Under the pieces are notes generated by a model. The model had not been told where the DNA came from, did not search any database, and saw only the letters and a program-made list of their open reading frames with translations. From contig NC_004722.1 of the NCBI RefSeq assembly GCF_000007825.1, positions 1,466,501 to 1,530,500 on the forward strand: a stretch of 64,000 nucleotides of DNA, written 5' to 3'. The DNA comes from Bacillus cereus ATCC 14579. GTDB taxonomy: Bacteria > Bacillota > Bacilli > Bacillales > Bacillaceae_G. The translations under genes and the position numbers were made by a program. Of this stretch, positions 18,093-27,822 are shown piece by piece. Each line of letters begins with the position of its first letter. Position 1 is the first letter of the stretch.

Positions 18093-19234
18093 AATTAAAA
18101 ATAGGTATTACATGTTATCCTTCTGTAGGTGGTTCTGGAGTTGTTGGAACAGAATTAGGAAAGCAATTGGCGGAACGTGGGCATGAAATTCACTTTATTA
18201 CATCGGGTTTACCATTCCGGTTAAATAAAGTATATCCAAACATTTATTTTCATGAAGTGACGGTAAATCAATACTCTGTATTTCAATATCCACCATACGA
18301 TTTAGCGTTAGCAAGTAAAATGGCCGAGGTTGCACAAAGAGAAAACTTAGACATTTTACATGTGCATTACGCAATACCACATGCAATTTGTGCATATTTA
18401 GCAAAACAAATGATCGGAGAGCGTATTAAAATTGTTACAACCTTACATGGAACAGATATTACTGTGTTAGGTTCCGACCCTTCGTTAAATAATTTAATTC
18501 GTTTTGGTATTGAGCAATCGGATGTTGTTACTGCTGTCTCGCATTCATTAATTAACGAAACACATGAGCTTGTAAAACCAAGTAAAGAAATTCAAACGGT
18601 ATATAACTTTATAGACGAACGTGTATATTTCAAGCGTAATATGTCTCAATTAAAGAAAGAATATGGTATAAGTGAGAGTGAAAAAGTACTTATTCATATT
18701 TCGAATTTCCGTAAAGTGAAACGTGTGCAGGATGTTGTTCAGGCATTTGCTAAAATTGTTAAAGAAGTAGACGCGAAGTTGCTTCTTGTTGGAGACGGAC
18801 CAGAATTCTGTACGATTTTACAGATAGTGAAGAATTTACATATTGAAGATCGCGTTTTATTCCTAGGGAAGCAAGATAATGTTGCAGAACTACTTGCGAT
18901 GAGTGATTTAATGTTGCTTCTATCAGAGAAGGAAAGTTTTGGTCTTGTTTTATTAGAAGCAATGGCGTGTGGTGTACCTTGTATCGGAACACGGGTTGGA
19001 GGTATTCCAGAGGTTATTCAACACGGGGAAACAGGATATTTATGTGAAGTTGGCGATACAACAGGAGTGGCAAATCAAGCTATTCAGCTATTAAAGGACG
19101 AGGAACTTCACCGTAATATGGGAGAACGAGCAAGAGAAAGTGTTTATGAGCAATTTCGCTCAGAAAAAATTGTTTCACAATATGAAACGATTTACTATGA
19201 CGTACTAAGGGATGACAAAAATGGAAAGATTTAA
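18089..19234 (+). CDS. bshA: N-acetyl-alpha-D-glucosaminyl L-malate synthase BshA
   Basis: GT-B fold, family GT4 glycosyltransferase that joins UDP-GlcNAc to L-malate, the first bacillithiol step. The 381-aa protein starts with GITCYPSVGGSGVVGTELG. It contains TLHGTDITVLG, the sugar-nucleotide-binding ESFGLVLLEAMACGVPCIG and GGIPEV. It is coupled to bshB1 through an ATGA overlap and overlaps the start of cca by 14 bases. Confidence 0.95.
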   Translation: MKLKIGITCYPSVGGSGVVGTELGKQLAERGHEIHFITSGLPFRLNKVYPNIYFHEVTVNQYSVFQYPPYDLALASKMAEVAQRENLDILHVHYAIPHAICAYLAKQMIGERIKIVTTLHGTDITVLGSDPSLNNLIRFGIEQSDVVTAVSHSLINETHELVKPSKEIQTVYNFIDERVYFKRNMSQLKKEYGISESEKVLIHISNFRKVKRVQDVVQAFAKIVKEVDAKLLLVGDGPEFCTILQIVKNLHIEDRVLFLGKQDNVAELLAMSDLMLLLSEKESFGLVLLEAMACGVPCIGTRVGGIPEVIQHGETGYLCEVGDTTGVANQAIQLLKDEELHRNMGERARESVYEQFRSEKIVSQYETIYYDVLRDDKNGKI

Positions 19235-20414
19235 AAAAGCTAGTTCTATTATTGAGACATTAAAGCAACAAGGACATGAGGCTTACTTTGTTGGTGGGAG
19301 CGTACGAGATCTTATTATCGATAGGCCGATTGGAGATATTGATATTGCGACATCTGCTCTACCAGAAGAAGTGATGGCTATATTCCCAAGAAATGTTCCT
19401 GTTGGTCTTGAGCATGGAACTGTAATTGTTGTAGAAAATGGTGAGCCCTATGAGGTAACTACTTTTCGAACAGAAAGCGAATATGAAGATTTTCGAAGAC
19501 CTAGTAGTGTTCAATTTGTTCGTTCATTAGAAGAGGATTTAAAACGTCGTGATTTCACGATGAATGCAATTGCTATGACAGAAGAAGGCAAAATGGTCGA
19601 TTTATTTGCTGGACAGGAAGCCATTCAACAGAGAGAAATTGTGACAGTTGGAAATGCTGCGGATCGTTTTCAAGAAGATGCCCTGCGAATGATGCGTGGT
19701 ATTCGGTTTGTAAGCACGTTAGGTTTTTCATTAGAAATGAAAACGAAGCAAGCGATTGAAACGTATGGGCATTTGCTAGAACATATAGCAATTGAGCGTA
19801 TTACAGTAGAGTTTGAGAAACTGTTAACTGGTACATATTGTGTGAAAGGTCTCAAAGAATTAGTAGAGACGAAGCTATTTTCTCATTTGCCATATTTACA
19901 AATGTCAGAAGAGAGACTGTTAAAAGCTACGCAGTATAAATGGGATTCTTTCGAAACGGATATTGAGGCGTGGGCATTTTTCTTATATTGTATCGGGGAA
20001 GAACATCCATCTGTCTTTTTACGTCAATGGAAGTTTTCGAATAAAAAAATAAAAGATATTGTTGCAGTTTTATTGACAATCCGTACTAGAAAGGAGAAGG
20101 ATTGGGATACAGTCCTTCTTTATAAAACGGGAATTCATATCGCTGAAATGGCAGAGAGAGTATATGAAGCGATGATTGAACGCTATGACCCTACATCTGT
20201 TGAACGAGTACAATCAATGTTTCATGCATTGCCAATCCAGGAGCGTCAAGAAATGAATGTGACTGGTAATGATTTATTAAACTGGGCAAACAAAAAGCCT
20301 GGTCCGTGGGTTGCTGAGATGCTTCAGAAAATCGAAGAAGCAATCGTACAAGGAAACGTAGTTAATGAGAAAGAGCGTATAAGGGAGTGGCTACAAGGAT
20401 GCAATCTACTATAA
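19221..20414 (+). CDS. cca: CCA-adding tRNA nucleotidyltransferase
   Basis: Class II CCA-adding enzyme that builds or repairs the 3' CCA end of tRNAs. The 397-aa protein has the nucleotidyltransferase signature VGGSVRDLIIDRPIGDIDIAT with the two metal-binding aspartates, followed by RRDFTMNAIA and the nucleotide-selecting region RFQEDALRMMRGIRF. The ATG at 19221 follows AAGGGATGACAAAA; an ATG at 19212 falls inside that site. It lies within the bshA 3' end and overlaps birA by 16 bases, typical of this packed operon. Confidence 0.94.
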   Translation: MERFKKASSIIETLKQQGHEAYFVGGSVRDLIIDRPIGDIDIATSALPEEVMAIFPRNVPVGLEHGTVIVVENGEPYEVTTFRTESEYEDFRRPSSVQFVRSLEEDLKRRDFTMNAIAMTEEGKMVDLFAGQEAIQQREIVTVGNAADRFQEDALRMMRGIRFVSTLGFSLEMKTKQAIETYGHLLEHIAIERITVEFEKLLTGTYCVKGLKELVETKLFSHLPYLQMSEERLLKATQYKWDSFETDIEAWAFFLYCIGEEHPSVFLRQWKFSNKKIKDIVAVLLTIRTRKEKDWDTVLLYKTGIHIAEMAERVYEAMIERYDPTSVERVQSMFHALPIQERQEMNVTGNDLLNWANKKPGPWVAEMLQKIEEAIVQGNVVNEKERIREWLQGCNLL

Positions 20415-21379
20415 GAAAGCAGTTATTGCAAGTTTTTTCTGAAGCGGATGGCGAGTTTGTATCCGGCCAAACAATTAGTGATAAACTTGGTTGTTCAAGG
20501 ACTGCTGTGTGGAAACATATGGAGGATCTGCGGAGTGAGGGATATGAACTTGAAGCTGTGCGTCGATTAGGTTACCGAATTGCAAGTAAGCCAGACAAAG
20601 TGACCGCTAATGAAATTCAGTTAGGGCTACAAACGAAGCGGATTGGTAGAACAGTGTATTTTGAAGAAACTGTTGAATCAACGCAGCACATTGCAGCAAA
20701 ACTTGCTTATGAAGGTGCAGAAGAAGGAACAGTCGTTGTAGCAGAAGAACAAACAGCGGGAAGAGGTCGTTTAAGCAGAAAATGGCATTCACCAAAAGGA
20801 ACAGGGATTTGGATGAGTATTATTTTACGCCCATCAATCCCAGTTCATCATGCACCGCAACTTACTTTGTTAGCGGCCGTTAGTGTTGCACAGGCAATTG
20901 AAAAATGCACGGGTGTAAACGTAGGAATAAAATGGCCAAATGATATTTTAATTCAAGGTAAAAAGGCTGTAGGTATATTAACAGAAATGCAAGCGGATCT
21001 TGATAAAATTAATGCTGTCATTATGGGCATCGGTATTAATGCGAATCAAAAGCAAGAACATTTTGATGAAGAAATTCAGCACATTGCTACTTCATTAGCG
21101 ATTGAATCAGGTAAGCCGATTGTTCGTGCAGAACTTATGCAACAAATCTATTTACAACTAGAAAAATTATATGAAGAGTATTTACAAAATGGTTTCTCTG
21201 TCATTAAAATTCTTTGGGAAAGTTACGCTGTGAGCATCGGGAAAGAAATTACCGCTCGAACGATGAGAGAGACAATTACGGGGTTAGCAAAAGGAATCAC
21301 AGAGGATGGTGTATTACTTCTGGAGGATCATGAGGGGAAAGTACATCATATTCATTCTGCAGATATTGAAATTAAGTAA
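20399..21379 (+). CDS. birA: Biotin-protein ligase / biotin operon repressor
   Basis: Bifunctional protein of 326 aa. An N-terminal winged helix-turn-helix (about residues 18-60, ISDKLGCSRTAVWKHMEDL) binds bio operators, and the ligase domain activates biotin and biotinylates carboxylase carrier proteins. Ligase motifs: VESTQHIAAKLA, AGRGRLSRKWHSPKG and KWPNDILI (catalytic lysine). The start is ATG at 20399, within the end of cca; GTG at 20387 in the same frame is an alternative. A terminator closes the operon. Confidence 0.94.
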   Translation: MQSTIRKQLLQVFSEADGEFVSGQTISDKLGCSRTAVWKHMEDLRSEGYELEAVRRLGYRIASKPDKVTANEIQLGLQTKRIGRTVYFEETVESTQHIAAKLAYEGAEEGTVVVAEEQTAGRGRLSRKWHSPKGTGIWMSIILRPSIPVHHAPQLTLLAAVSVAQAIEKCTGVNVGIKWPNDILIQGKKAVGILTEMQADLDKINAVIMGIGINANQKQEHFDEEIQHIATSLAIESGKPIVRAELMQQIYLQLEKLYEEYLQNGFSVIKILWESYAVSIGKEITARTMRETITGLAKGITEDGVLLLEDHEGKVHHIHSADIEIK

Positions 21380-21409
21380 AAGAAGTTCCTCTTTTGGAAC
21401 TTCTTTTTA
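21380..21409 (+). terminator. Terminator after birA
   Basis: AAGAAGTTCC-TCTTTT-GGAACTTCTTTTT. Confidence 0.9.
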
Positions 21410-21506
21410 TTTCAATAGTTTTGAGTTGAATTTGTAACATGATAATAAATTTTTTTCATATTTAAAGTTCATTTCAAAATATCTTCCGCCTAATTGGCAG
21501 GGCATG

Positions 21507-21896
21507 TTATTTGACGATTACTTTGCCTGCCATTCCTTTAAGAAGATGGTATCGACATATTAATTCATATGTACCAGTATTTTTAGGTTTCACGGTAATA
21601 TTCTTTTCTTTTCCTGACTCGATTACGACGTCAATGCCGAGTTTTTTCACTGTAAAGGTGTGCTCGTTTTTACCTTTATTTTTCAATAGTAATGTTGTTG
21701 ATCCTGCAAGCGGAATCGTGATAACATTTGGATTAAAGTAATCATCATTTAGTTCAACCTCAATCACTTTCGTTAAATCGGTGGGGGGTGTTACGACAGT
21801 AACTGAGGCAAATACATGGGAGGATCCTAAAGACATCCACCATACAATCATTACAAGCAAACTGCTGAATCGAAATAACCACCTGTTCATAGACAT
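21507..21896 (-). CDS. Exported cupredoxin-domain protein
   Basis: A 129-aa protein with a signal peptide or N-terminal membrane anchor (residues ~3-27) and a blue-copper fold. Candidate ligands are His in EHTF and, near the C terminus, Cys, His and Met in ICRYHLLKGMAGK, the C-x3-H-x4-M spacing of cupredoxins. It probably carries copper outside the membrane for electron transfer or copper handling. The start at 21896 (MSMNRW) has AAAGGAG 8 bases upstream on the minus strand. Monocistronic and divergent from the pan operon. Confidence 0.82.
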   Translation of the reverse strand: MSMNRWLFRFSSLLVMIVWWMSLGSSHVFASVTVVTPPTDLTKVIEVELNDDYFNPNVITIPLAGSTTLLLKNKGKNEHTFTVKKLGIDVVIESGKEKNITVKPKNTGTYELICRYHLLKGMAGKVIVK

Positions 21897-22157
21897 CTGC
21901 AATTCTCCTTTGTTAAGTACTTTCCTCAATTAACCTGCATCATTAGTTTAAGAGTTATACTATACAGTTAAATGGATTACAGAAAAAATTAACTTGGACT
22001 TTTTTAGCATGCGTTGAAAAAACATGTATCTTTTCAGGATAGAATTCTCCATAAAAACTGTATAGCATATATACTCTCGTGTTAAATTTCATATACCGTA
22101 ATAAGAATAAAAAATTATTTTTTCAAAAAAATGTAGTAATTCCTTTTTGTAGTTTGC

Positions 22158-22163
22158 TATAAT
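22158..22163 (+). promoter_or_regulatory. -10 element of the pan leader
   Basis: TATAAT with only a weak -35 (near AGTAAT). Initiation about 7 bases downstream would start the RNA at the base of the first leader hairpin. The ~260 bases between the cupredoxin gene and this site show nothing else recognisable. Confidence 0.45.
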
Positions 22164-22166
22164 TAG

Positions 22167-22330
22167 TTCGAATGTGGGCAGTATCAGAGCGAACTGCACC
22201 ATGATTCGAAGTCATACGAAAAATAATAACTTGGATTCTGCCTTGATCCAATAACGGACTGGGACAGAGGGATGAATAATGCCGACTAACACACAACCCT
22301 TCTGCCCTTTTATGGTCAGAGGGGTTTTTT
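22167..22330 (+). promoter_or_regulatory. Structured panBCD leader RNA with attenuator ('pan' motif candidate)
   Basis: Hairpin 1 (22167-22210) pairs TTCGAAT with ATTCGAA and, further in, TGG-GCAGT with ACTGC-A-CCA, leaving a single bulged A. Hairpin 2 (22231-22251) pairs TTGGAT with ATCCAA. A terminator (22295-22330, AACCCTTCTG / CAGAGGGGTT plus T6) ends just before the panB Shine-Dalgarno. The segment GGGACAGAGGG (22261-22271) can pair with CCCTTCTGCCC (22297-22307), which includes the 5' arm of the terminator, so terminator and antiterminator are mutually exclusive. A 'pan' candidate RNA with bulged adenosines upstream of panB in Firmicutes is known; the match here is by memory. Confidence 0.7.
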
Positions 22331-22378
22331 ATATGATTTCGGCCATCTCCTCTCTCCTGCATAAAGGAGGAGTAGTTT

Positions 22379-23215
22379 TTGAAAACAAAAACAGATTTTT
22401 TGAAGATGAAAGAGCAAGGTGAGCCGATTACAATGCTAACGGCGTATGATTATCCATCTGCTAAATTAGCAGAAGAAGCTGAAGTTGATATGATTCTAGT
22501 TGGAGATTCTCTTGGAATGGTTGTACTCGGATACGATTCAACAGTACCTGTAACAGTAGAGGATATGATTCATCATACGAAAGCTGTACGCCGTGGAGCG
22601 AAAGAGACGTTTATTGTAACTGATATGCCATTTATGTCGTATCACGTATCATTACAAGAAACGATGGTGAATGCACGTCGCATCGTTCAAGAGAGCGGGG
22701 CACACGCACTGAAGGTAGAAGGTGCTGGAGAAGTTATATCGACGATTCAATATTTGACGAACGCAGGAATTCCTGTTGTAGCGCATTTAGGTTTAACCCC
22801 TCAATCGGTAGGAGTGTTGGGTGGATATAAAGTGCAAGGAAAAGATGCGGAGAGTGCAAAAAAATTAATAGAAGATGCAAAGAAATGTGAAGAAGCTGGT
22901 GCAATAGCGCTTGTGTTAGAATGTGTACCAATGCAGTTAGCAGAACTTATTTCAGAGCAACTAACAATACCAACAATTGGGATTGGTGCAGGACAAAAAG
23001 TAGATGGACAAGTGCTTGTTTATCATGATCTTATCTCATACGGCGTAAATCGTGTTCCGAAATTTGTGAAGCAATATACGTCTGTTCAAGAGGAGATTGT
23101 GCGTGGGATTTCACAATATGTTACTGAAGTAAAGACAAGGCAATTTCCTGAAGAAAAACATTCGTTCACAATGAAAGAGGAAGAATGCTTATCGTTATAC
23201 GGAGGAAAACAATAA
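22379..23215 (+). CDS. panB: 3-Methyl-2-oxobutanoate hydroxymethyltransferase
   Basis: First committed step of pantothenate synthesis: ketoisovalerate plus methylene-tetrahydrofolate gives ketopantoate. The 278-aa protein has TAYDYPSAKLAEEA, VGDSLGMVVLGYDST (Mg-binding Asp), and the ALKVEGAGE and AHLGLTPQSVG blocks. The start is TTG at 22379 with AAGGAGGAG 6 bases upstream. The leader RNA above controls entry into the operon. The stop TAA shares its last A with the panC ATG. Confidence 0.96.
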   Translation: MKTKTDFLKMKEQGEPITMLTAYDYPSAKLAEEAEVDMILVGDSLGMVVLGYDSTVPVTVEDMIHHTKAVRRGAKETFIVTDMPFMSYHVSLQETMVNARRIVQESGAHALKVEGAGEVISTIQYLTNAGIPVVAHLGLTPQSVGVLGGYKVQGKDAESAKKLIEDAKKCEEAGAIALVLECVPMQLAELISEQLTIPTIGIGAGQKVDGQVLVYHDLISYGVNRVPKFVKQYTSVQEEIVRGISQYVTEVKTRQFPEEKHSFTMKEEECLSLYGGKQ

Positions 23216-24063
23216 TGAAAATCGTAACTACAGTGCAAGATATGCAGCAAATTACAAGCGAACTTCGTGCAAGTGGAAAGAGTATTGGTTTTGTTCCAAC
23301 AATGGGTTATTTACATGAAGGCCATGCTACTTTATTACGTAAGGCAAGAGAAGAAAATAAAATTGTAGTTTTAAGTGTATTTGTAAACCCGCTACAATTC
23401 GGCCCAAATGAAGATTTAGATCGATATCCTCGTGATATTGATAGAGATGAAAATGTAGCAAAAGAAAACGGTGTAGATTATTTATTTTATCCGAGTGTAG
23501 AAGAAATGTATCCAGCAGAACAAACAACAACAGTAGAAGTTGTGAAGCGCACGGACGTATTATGCGGTCAACAAAGACCTGGTCATTTCGCTGGTGTTGC
23601 AACTGTACTGATGAAACTATTTAATATTACGGTGCCAACGCGTGCTTATTTCGGTATGAAAGATGCTCAACAAGTTGCAGTAATTGAAGGATTTGTAACT
23701 GATTTCAATATTCCAGTTACAATCGTACCAGTTGATATTGTAAGGGAAGAAGATGGTTTAGCGAAAAGTTCTCGTAACGTGTACCTATCACAAGATGAAC
23801 GTGAAGAAGCTCTTCATTTATACCGCAGCCTATGTATAGCGAAAGAAAGAATTGAGGCAGGTGAACGTAATCCGGAAATCATTACAAATCTTGTGAAAGA
23901 TTATATTGAGACGCATACGAAAGGCACTGTAGATTATGCGGATTTATATGCATATCCGTCATTAACAATGGTAGAGAAAGTCGAAGGAAGAATCATTTTA
24001 GCTATTGCAGTTAAGTTTGAAAATGTAAGATTAATTGACAATATAACATTAACGGTTAAATAA
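23215..24063 (+). CDS. panC: Pantothenate synthetase
   Basis: ATP-dependent ligation of pantoate and beta-alanine. The 282-aa protein has the nucleotide-binding PTMGYLHEGHATLLRKA (HxGH type), VFVNPLQFGPNEDLDRYPR, YFGMKDAQQ and the KSSRNVYLS (KMSKS-like) motif. Its ATG shares one base with the panB stop. panD follows after 12 bases. Confidence 0.96.
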   Translation: MKIVTTVQDMQQITSELRASGKSIGFVPTMGYLHEGHATLLRKAREENKIVVLSVFVNPLQFGPNEDLDRYPRDIDRDENVAKENGVDYLFYPSVEEMYPAEQTTTVEVVKRTDVLCGQQRPGHFAGVATVLMKLFNITVPTRAYFGMKDAQQVAVIEGFVTDFNIPVTIVPVDIVREEDGLAKSSRNVYLSQDEREEALHLYRSLCIAKERIEAGERNPEIITNLVKDYIETHTKGTVDYADLYAYPSLTMVEKVEGRIILAIAVKFENVRLIDNITLTVK

Positions 24064-24075
24064 GGGGGAGCATCT

Positions 24076-24459
24076 ATGTTTCGCACAATGATGAGAGCAA
24101 AGTTACATCGTGCAACTGTAACGGAGGCAAATTTAAATTATGTAGGTAGTATTACAATTGATGAAGACTTAATGGATGCAGTAAATATTGTAGAAAACGA
24201 AAAAGTCCAAATTGTAAATAATAATAATGGTGCTCGCTTAGAGACATACGTTATTAAAGGGGAACGCGGTAGTGGTGTTGTTTGTTTAAACGGTGCTGCG
24301 GCAAGACTTGTACAACCAGGGGACAAAGTAATTATTATTTGTTATGGGCTAGTTACGGAAGAAGAGATTCATACACAAGAACCAAAAATTGCAGTACTAG
24401 ACGATAATAATCAAATTATTGAAATGTTAGGTGCTGAAAAAGCGGGTACGATATTATAA
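24076..24459 (+). CDS. panD: Aspartate 1-decarboxylase precursor
   Basis: Makes beta-alanine for PanC. The 127-aa proenzyme has the self-cleavage site Gly24-Ser25 in NYVGSITIDE; Ser25 becomes the pyruvoyl group. Other conserved residues lie in GERGSGVVCLNGAAARL. Last gene of panBCD, followed by a terminator. Confidence 0.96.
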   Translation: MFRTMMRAKLHRATVTEANLNYVGSITIDEDLMDAVNIVENEKVQIVNNNNGARLETYVIKGERGSGVVCLNGAAARLVQPGDKVIIICYGLVTEEEIHTQEPKIAVLDDNNQIIEMLGAEKAGTIL

Positions 24460-24463
24460 GTAG

Positions 24464-24496
24464 AAAGGCTATCTCCATTGCGGAGATAGCTTTTTT
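24464..24496 (+). terminator. Terminator after panD
   Basis: AAAGGCTATCTCC-ATT-GCGGAGATAGCTTTTTT. Confidence 0.9.
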
Positions 24497-24590
24497 GTGC
24501 ATCTTTTCATTAAGATGAGATAAAACGTGGTATAGTAACATTATATAAATTATTGTTGTTTGAAAGGTAAGAAATTGAGGTGTTACATAT

Positions 24591-27394
24591 ATGAGTAAGC
24601 GTTATGTCGTTGTTGATTTAGAGACGACAGGGAACTCCTGGAAAGATGGGAAGGATAAAATTACCCAAATTGCAGCTGTTGTAGTAGAAGATGGAGAGAT
24701 ATTGGAGATTTTTTCGTCTTTTGTTAATCCAAAGAGAGAGATCCCACCATTTATTACAGAATTAACAGGGATTGATGAAAGTCTTGTAAAACAAGCCCCG
24801 TTATTTCAAGATGTAGCCCCGATGATTGTTGAGCTATTACAAGGTGCGGCTTTCGTTGCGCATAATGTTCACTTTGATTGGAATTTTTTAAATGAAGAAT
24901 TAAGGCAAGCTGGATATACAGAAATACATTGTCCGAAAATCGACACGGTTGAATTGGCTCAAATTCTTTTGCCGACAGCCGATAGTTATAAATTACGTGA
25001 TTTAGCTAAGAAGCATGAACTAGAGCACGATCAACCACATCGTGCGGATAGTGATGCTCTTGCAACAGCGGAATTATTTTTACAATTTTTAAATGAAATT
25101 GAAAAGTTACCACTTGTCACGTTGCAATCGCTTTATGAATTAAGTGATGTGTTCCAAAGCGATATAGCTGATGTGCTTTCTGAAAATATTTTAAAGAAAG
25201 TAATGCACGGTAAAGAAGATATAGCGGAGTATGAAATACATCGAAATATTGCGCTGAAAAAGCGGAACTATTCCTTAAACCTTGGAGAAACGTGTTCATC
25301 AAAGTTTGATGCTTTCTTGAATAAAACGATGGATAAATTGGAATCACATATGCCAAAGTTTGAAAGAAGAGAAAGTCAACAACTGATGATGAAAGAGATA
25401 TATACGGCGTTAAGAGATTCTCGTTTTTCACTAATTGAAGCCGGTACAGGAACAGGAAAGACTCTCGCTTATTTGCTTCCTAGTCTTTATTTTGCAAAGA
25501 GAAAAGAAGAACCTGTCATTATAAGTACACAAACGGTACAACTCCAACAACAAATATTAGAAAAAGAAATTCCGTTATTACAAAAAATAATGCCATTTTC
25601 ATTTGAGGTAGCTCTTCTAAAAGGAAGAAAGCATTATTTATGCTTACATAAATTTGAGTATGCTTTGCAAGAGGAAGAAAAAAATTATGATATGGCACTT
25701 ACAAAGGCGAAGATTTTAGTTTGGCTATTGCAAACTGAAACAGGTGATCGAGACGAATTAAATATTCCTGAGGGCGGAAAGTTACTTTGGAATCGTATTT
25801 GTAGCGATGCGTATAGTCCAGGCGGTATGCAAAGTAATTGGTTTAGTCGTTGTTTTTACCAGCGAGCGAAGAATAAAGCTTTATTTGCAGATATCGTTAT
25901 TACAAATCATGCGTTATTATTTCAAGATTTTTCAAGTGAAGAACCGTTGTTTGCTTCATGCGAACATATTATTTTTGATGAAGCTCACCATATTGAAGAA
26001 GCCGCGAGTAGAACATTGGGTGAACAGTTCTCTTGTATGTATTTTCAATTGGTTATATCTCGTCTTGGGACACTAGAAACAGAAGATGTACTCTCCAAAG
26101 TATATAAAATGATGAAAAAATCAGAGCAAGCATCTCGTTCAACTTTCCGTATGATAAGTTATAGTTTGAAGGAACTTAAGTTTGATGCGGATGAACTCTT
26201 CCAAATGTTACGTACTTTTATATTTAAACAAACAAAGCAAGAGCAAGGAACGAATAATATGCCGCTCATCTATAGGTATAACGCAGAACTAGAAAAAGGT
26301 AAGTTGTGGGATAGTATCGTCGAATTAACAAATCGTTTTATATATGAATTAAGAAGGGTAGTAACTGCTCTTGAGAAGCAAGTGGATATATTGCAAAGTA
26401 AGTTAGAATGGGAGATGCATGTTGTAACAGGTGAATTTATGCATTTAATTGAGTTGCTGAGAAAGATGGCAGAATCATTACAGTTACTCGTATTAGAAAA
26501 GAATTCGTATGTAACTTGGATGGAGACTGAAACGAAAGGGACGATTCATTCAACAGTTCTATATGCACAGCCTGTTCATATTGGTGAAAGATTTGCTGAT
26601 GAATTTTTAACAGAAAAAAAGAGTGTTATTTTTACATCCGCAACACTAACAGTTAACGATACGTTTGATTATATAAAAGAGGAACTTGGTTTACATGATT
26701 TCGCTCCAAATACTTTAAAGGTTCCGTCGCCATTTCGTTATGATGAACAGATGAAATTAATGGTGTCAACGGATGTACCTTTTATTAAGCAAGTAAGTAA
26801 TGAGCGATATATTGAATCTATATCGGAACATATTGCAAAGATAGCGAAAGCCACAAAAGGCAGAATGCTCGTTTTATTCACTTCGTATGAAATGTTAAAA
26901 GAAGCGGATGCGAATTTAAAAAATAATGATGAATTAGAGGGTTATTTATTACTCACCCAAGTGTGAATAATAGAAGTCGAAGCCGCTTAATTCGAAAGTT
27001 TCAAGAGTTCGACAAATCAATTTTATTAGGGACGAGCAGTTTCTGGGAAGGAATAGATATTCCTGGAGATGCCTTAAGTTGTCTTGTTATAGTCCGTCTA
27101 CCATTTACACCTCCTCATCAGCCGATGATGGAAGCGAAAGGTGAGTGGCTAAAAAATCAAGGTGAAGATGTATTCGCTAAATTAGCGCTCCCACAAGCAA
27201 TATTACGTTTCAAACAAGGATTCGGCCGCTTAATTCGAACGAATACAGATACAGGAACGGTAGTAGTGTTAGATCGTCGTTTGACGAGTTCTTCCTATGG
27301 AAAACGATTTCTACAATCGATTCCTAACGTACCTCTTTATGAAGGACCATTAGAAGAATTGTTAGTACAATTAGAAGAACCATCAAATGAATAA
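24591..27394 (+). pseudogene. dinG: DinG-type exonuclease/helicase with a frameshift
   Basis: Bacillus-type DinG combines an N-terminal DEDD 3'-5' exonuclease domain (VVDLETTG at residues ~7-14) with an XPD-like helicase core. Walker A is EAGTGTGKTLAYL, the DEAH box is IFDEAHH, and motif VI is RFKQGFGRLIR. Frame 1 ends at 26966 after 791 codons (LLLTQV). Frame 2 (26963-27394) continues without a gap (NNRSRSRLIRKFQEF...WEGIDIPG). Inserting one G at 26961 (CAAGTGTG to CAAGGTGTG) restores LLLTQGVNNRS, as I recall it from B. cereus group DinG, and a ~934-aa protein. As read, the product lacks helicase motifs V and VI. A sequencing or assembly error is possible. Confidence 0.85.
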
Positions 27395-27408
27395 AAATGG
27401 AAGAAAAA

Positions 27409-27440
27409 TACGCCTGAAGTACTTATAAACTTCAGGCGTA
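27409..27440. other. Hairpin after dinG
   Basis: A perfect 12-bp stem TACGCCTGAAGT / ACTTCAGGCGTA. Downstream on the plus strand is an A run rather than T, so as an intrinsic terminator it faces the minus strand. No minus-strand gene precedes it. Confidence 0.5.
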
Positions 27441-27644
27441 AAAAATGTGGGTAGGAGGAATTTTATTTTTCTTACTTCTTGTATACAAAATGTGTTGGTT
27501 TTCGACTTGAAACCTTTTTTTGCTGTACATGTCCTGCTATAATAGATGGGTGATGAAGCAGGGGTTGTAAAGAATGTACTCTTATTGTAACCGCATTGCG
27601 TTCTTCTATAATTAGAAATTTTTGTGTAACGGAGGAGTTTTTTC

Positions 27645-27815
27645 ATGGATAAGAAAATCGAAGTACTATCAACGACGCGTATTAAATATTCGTCGGATTT
27701 GTATAAAATTGTTGATAGTTTAAATCGTACGTTAAAAGAGCAGGACCTCATGTTCGGACTAGCATTAGACGAAAAAGATAAAGAAACAGCTGTATTTACG
27801 ATTTACAGAACGTAG
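27645..27815 (+). CDS. ypmA: DUF4264-family small protein YpmA
   Basis: A 56-aa protein with AACGGAGGAG about 9 bases before the ATG. The sequence (MDKKIEVLSTTRIKYSSDLY at the N terminus, ending AVFTIYRT) and its place between dinG and ypmB match B. subtilis YpmA. No function is known. The ypmB start follows 7 bases after the stop, so the two are cotranscribed. Confidence 0.85.
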   Translation: MDKKIEVLSTTRIKYSSDLYKIVDSLNRTLKEQDLMFGLALDEKDKETAVFTIYRT

Positions 27816-27822
27816 TGATACA

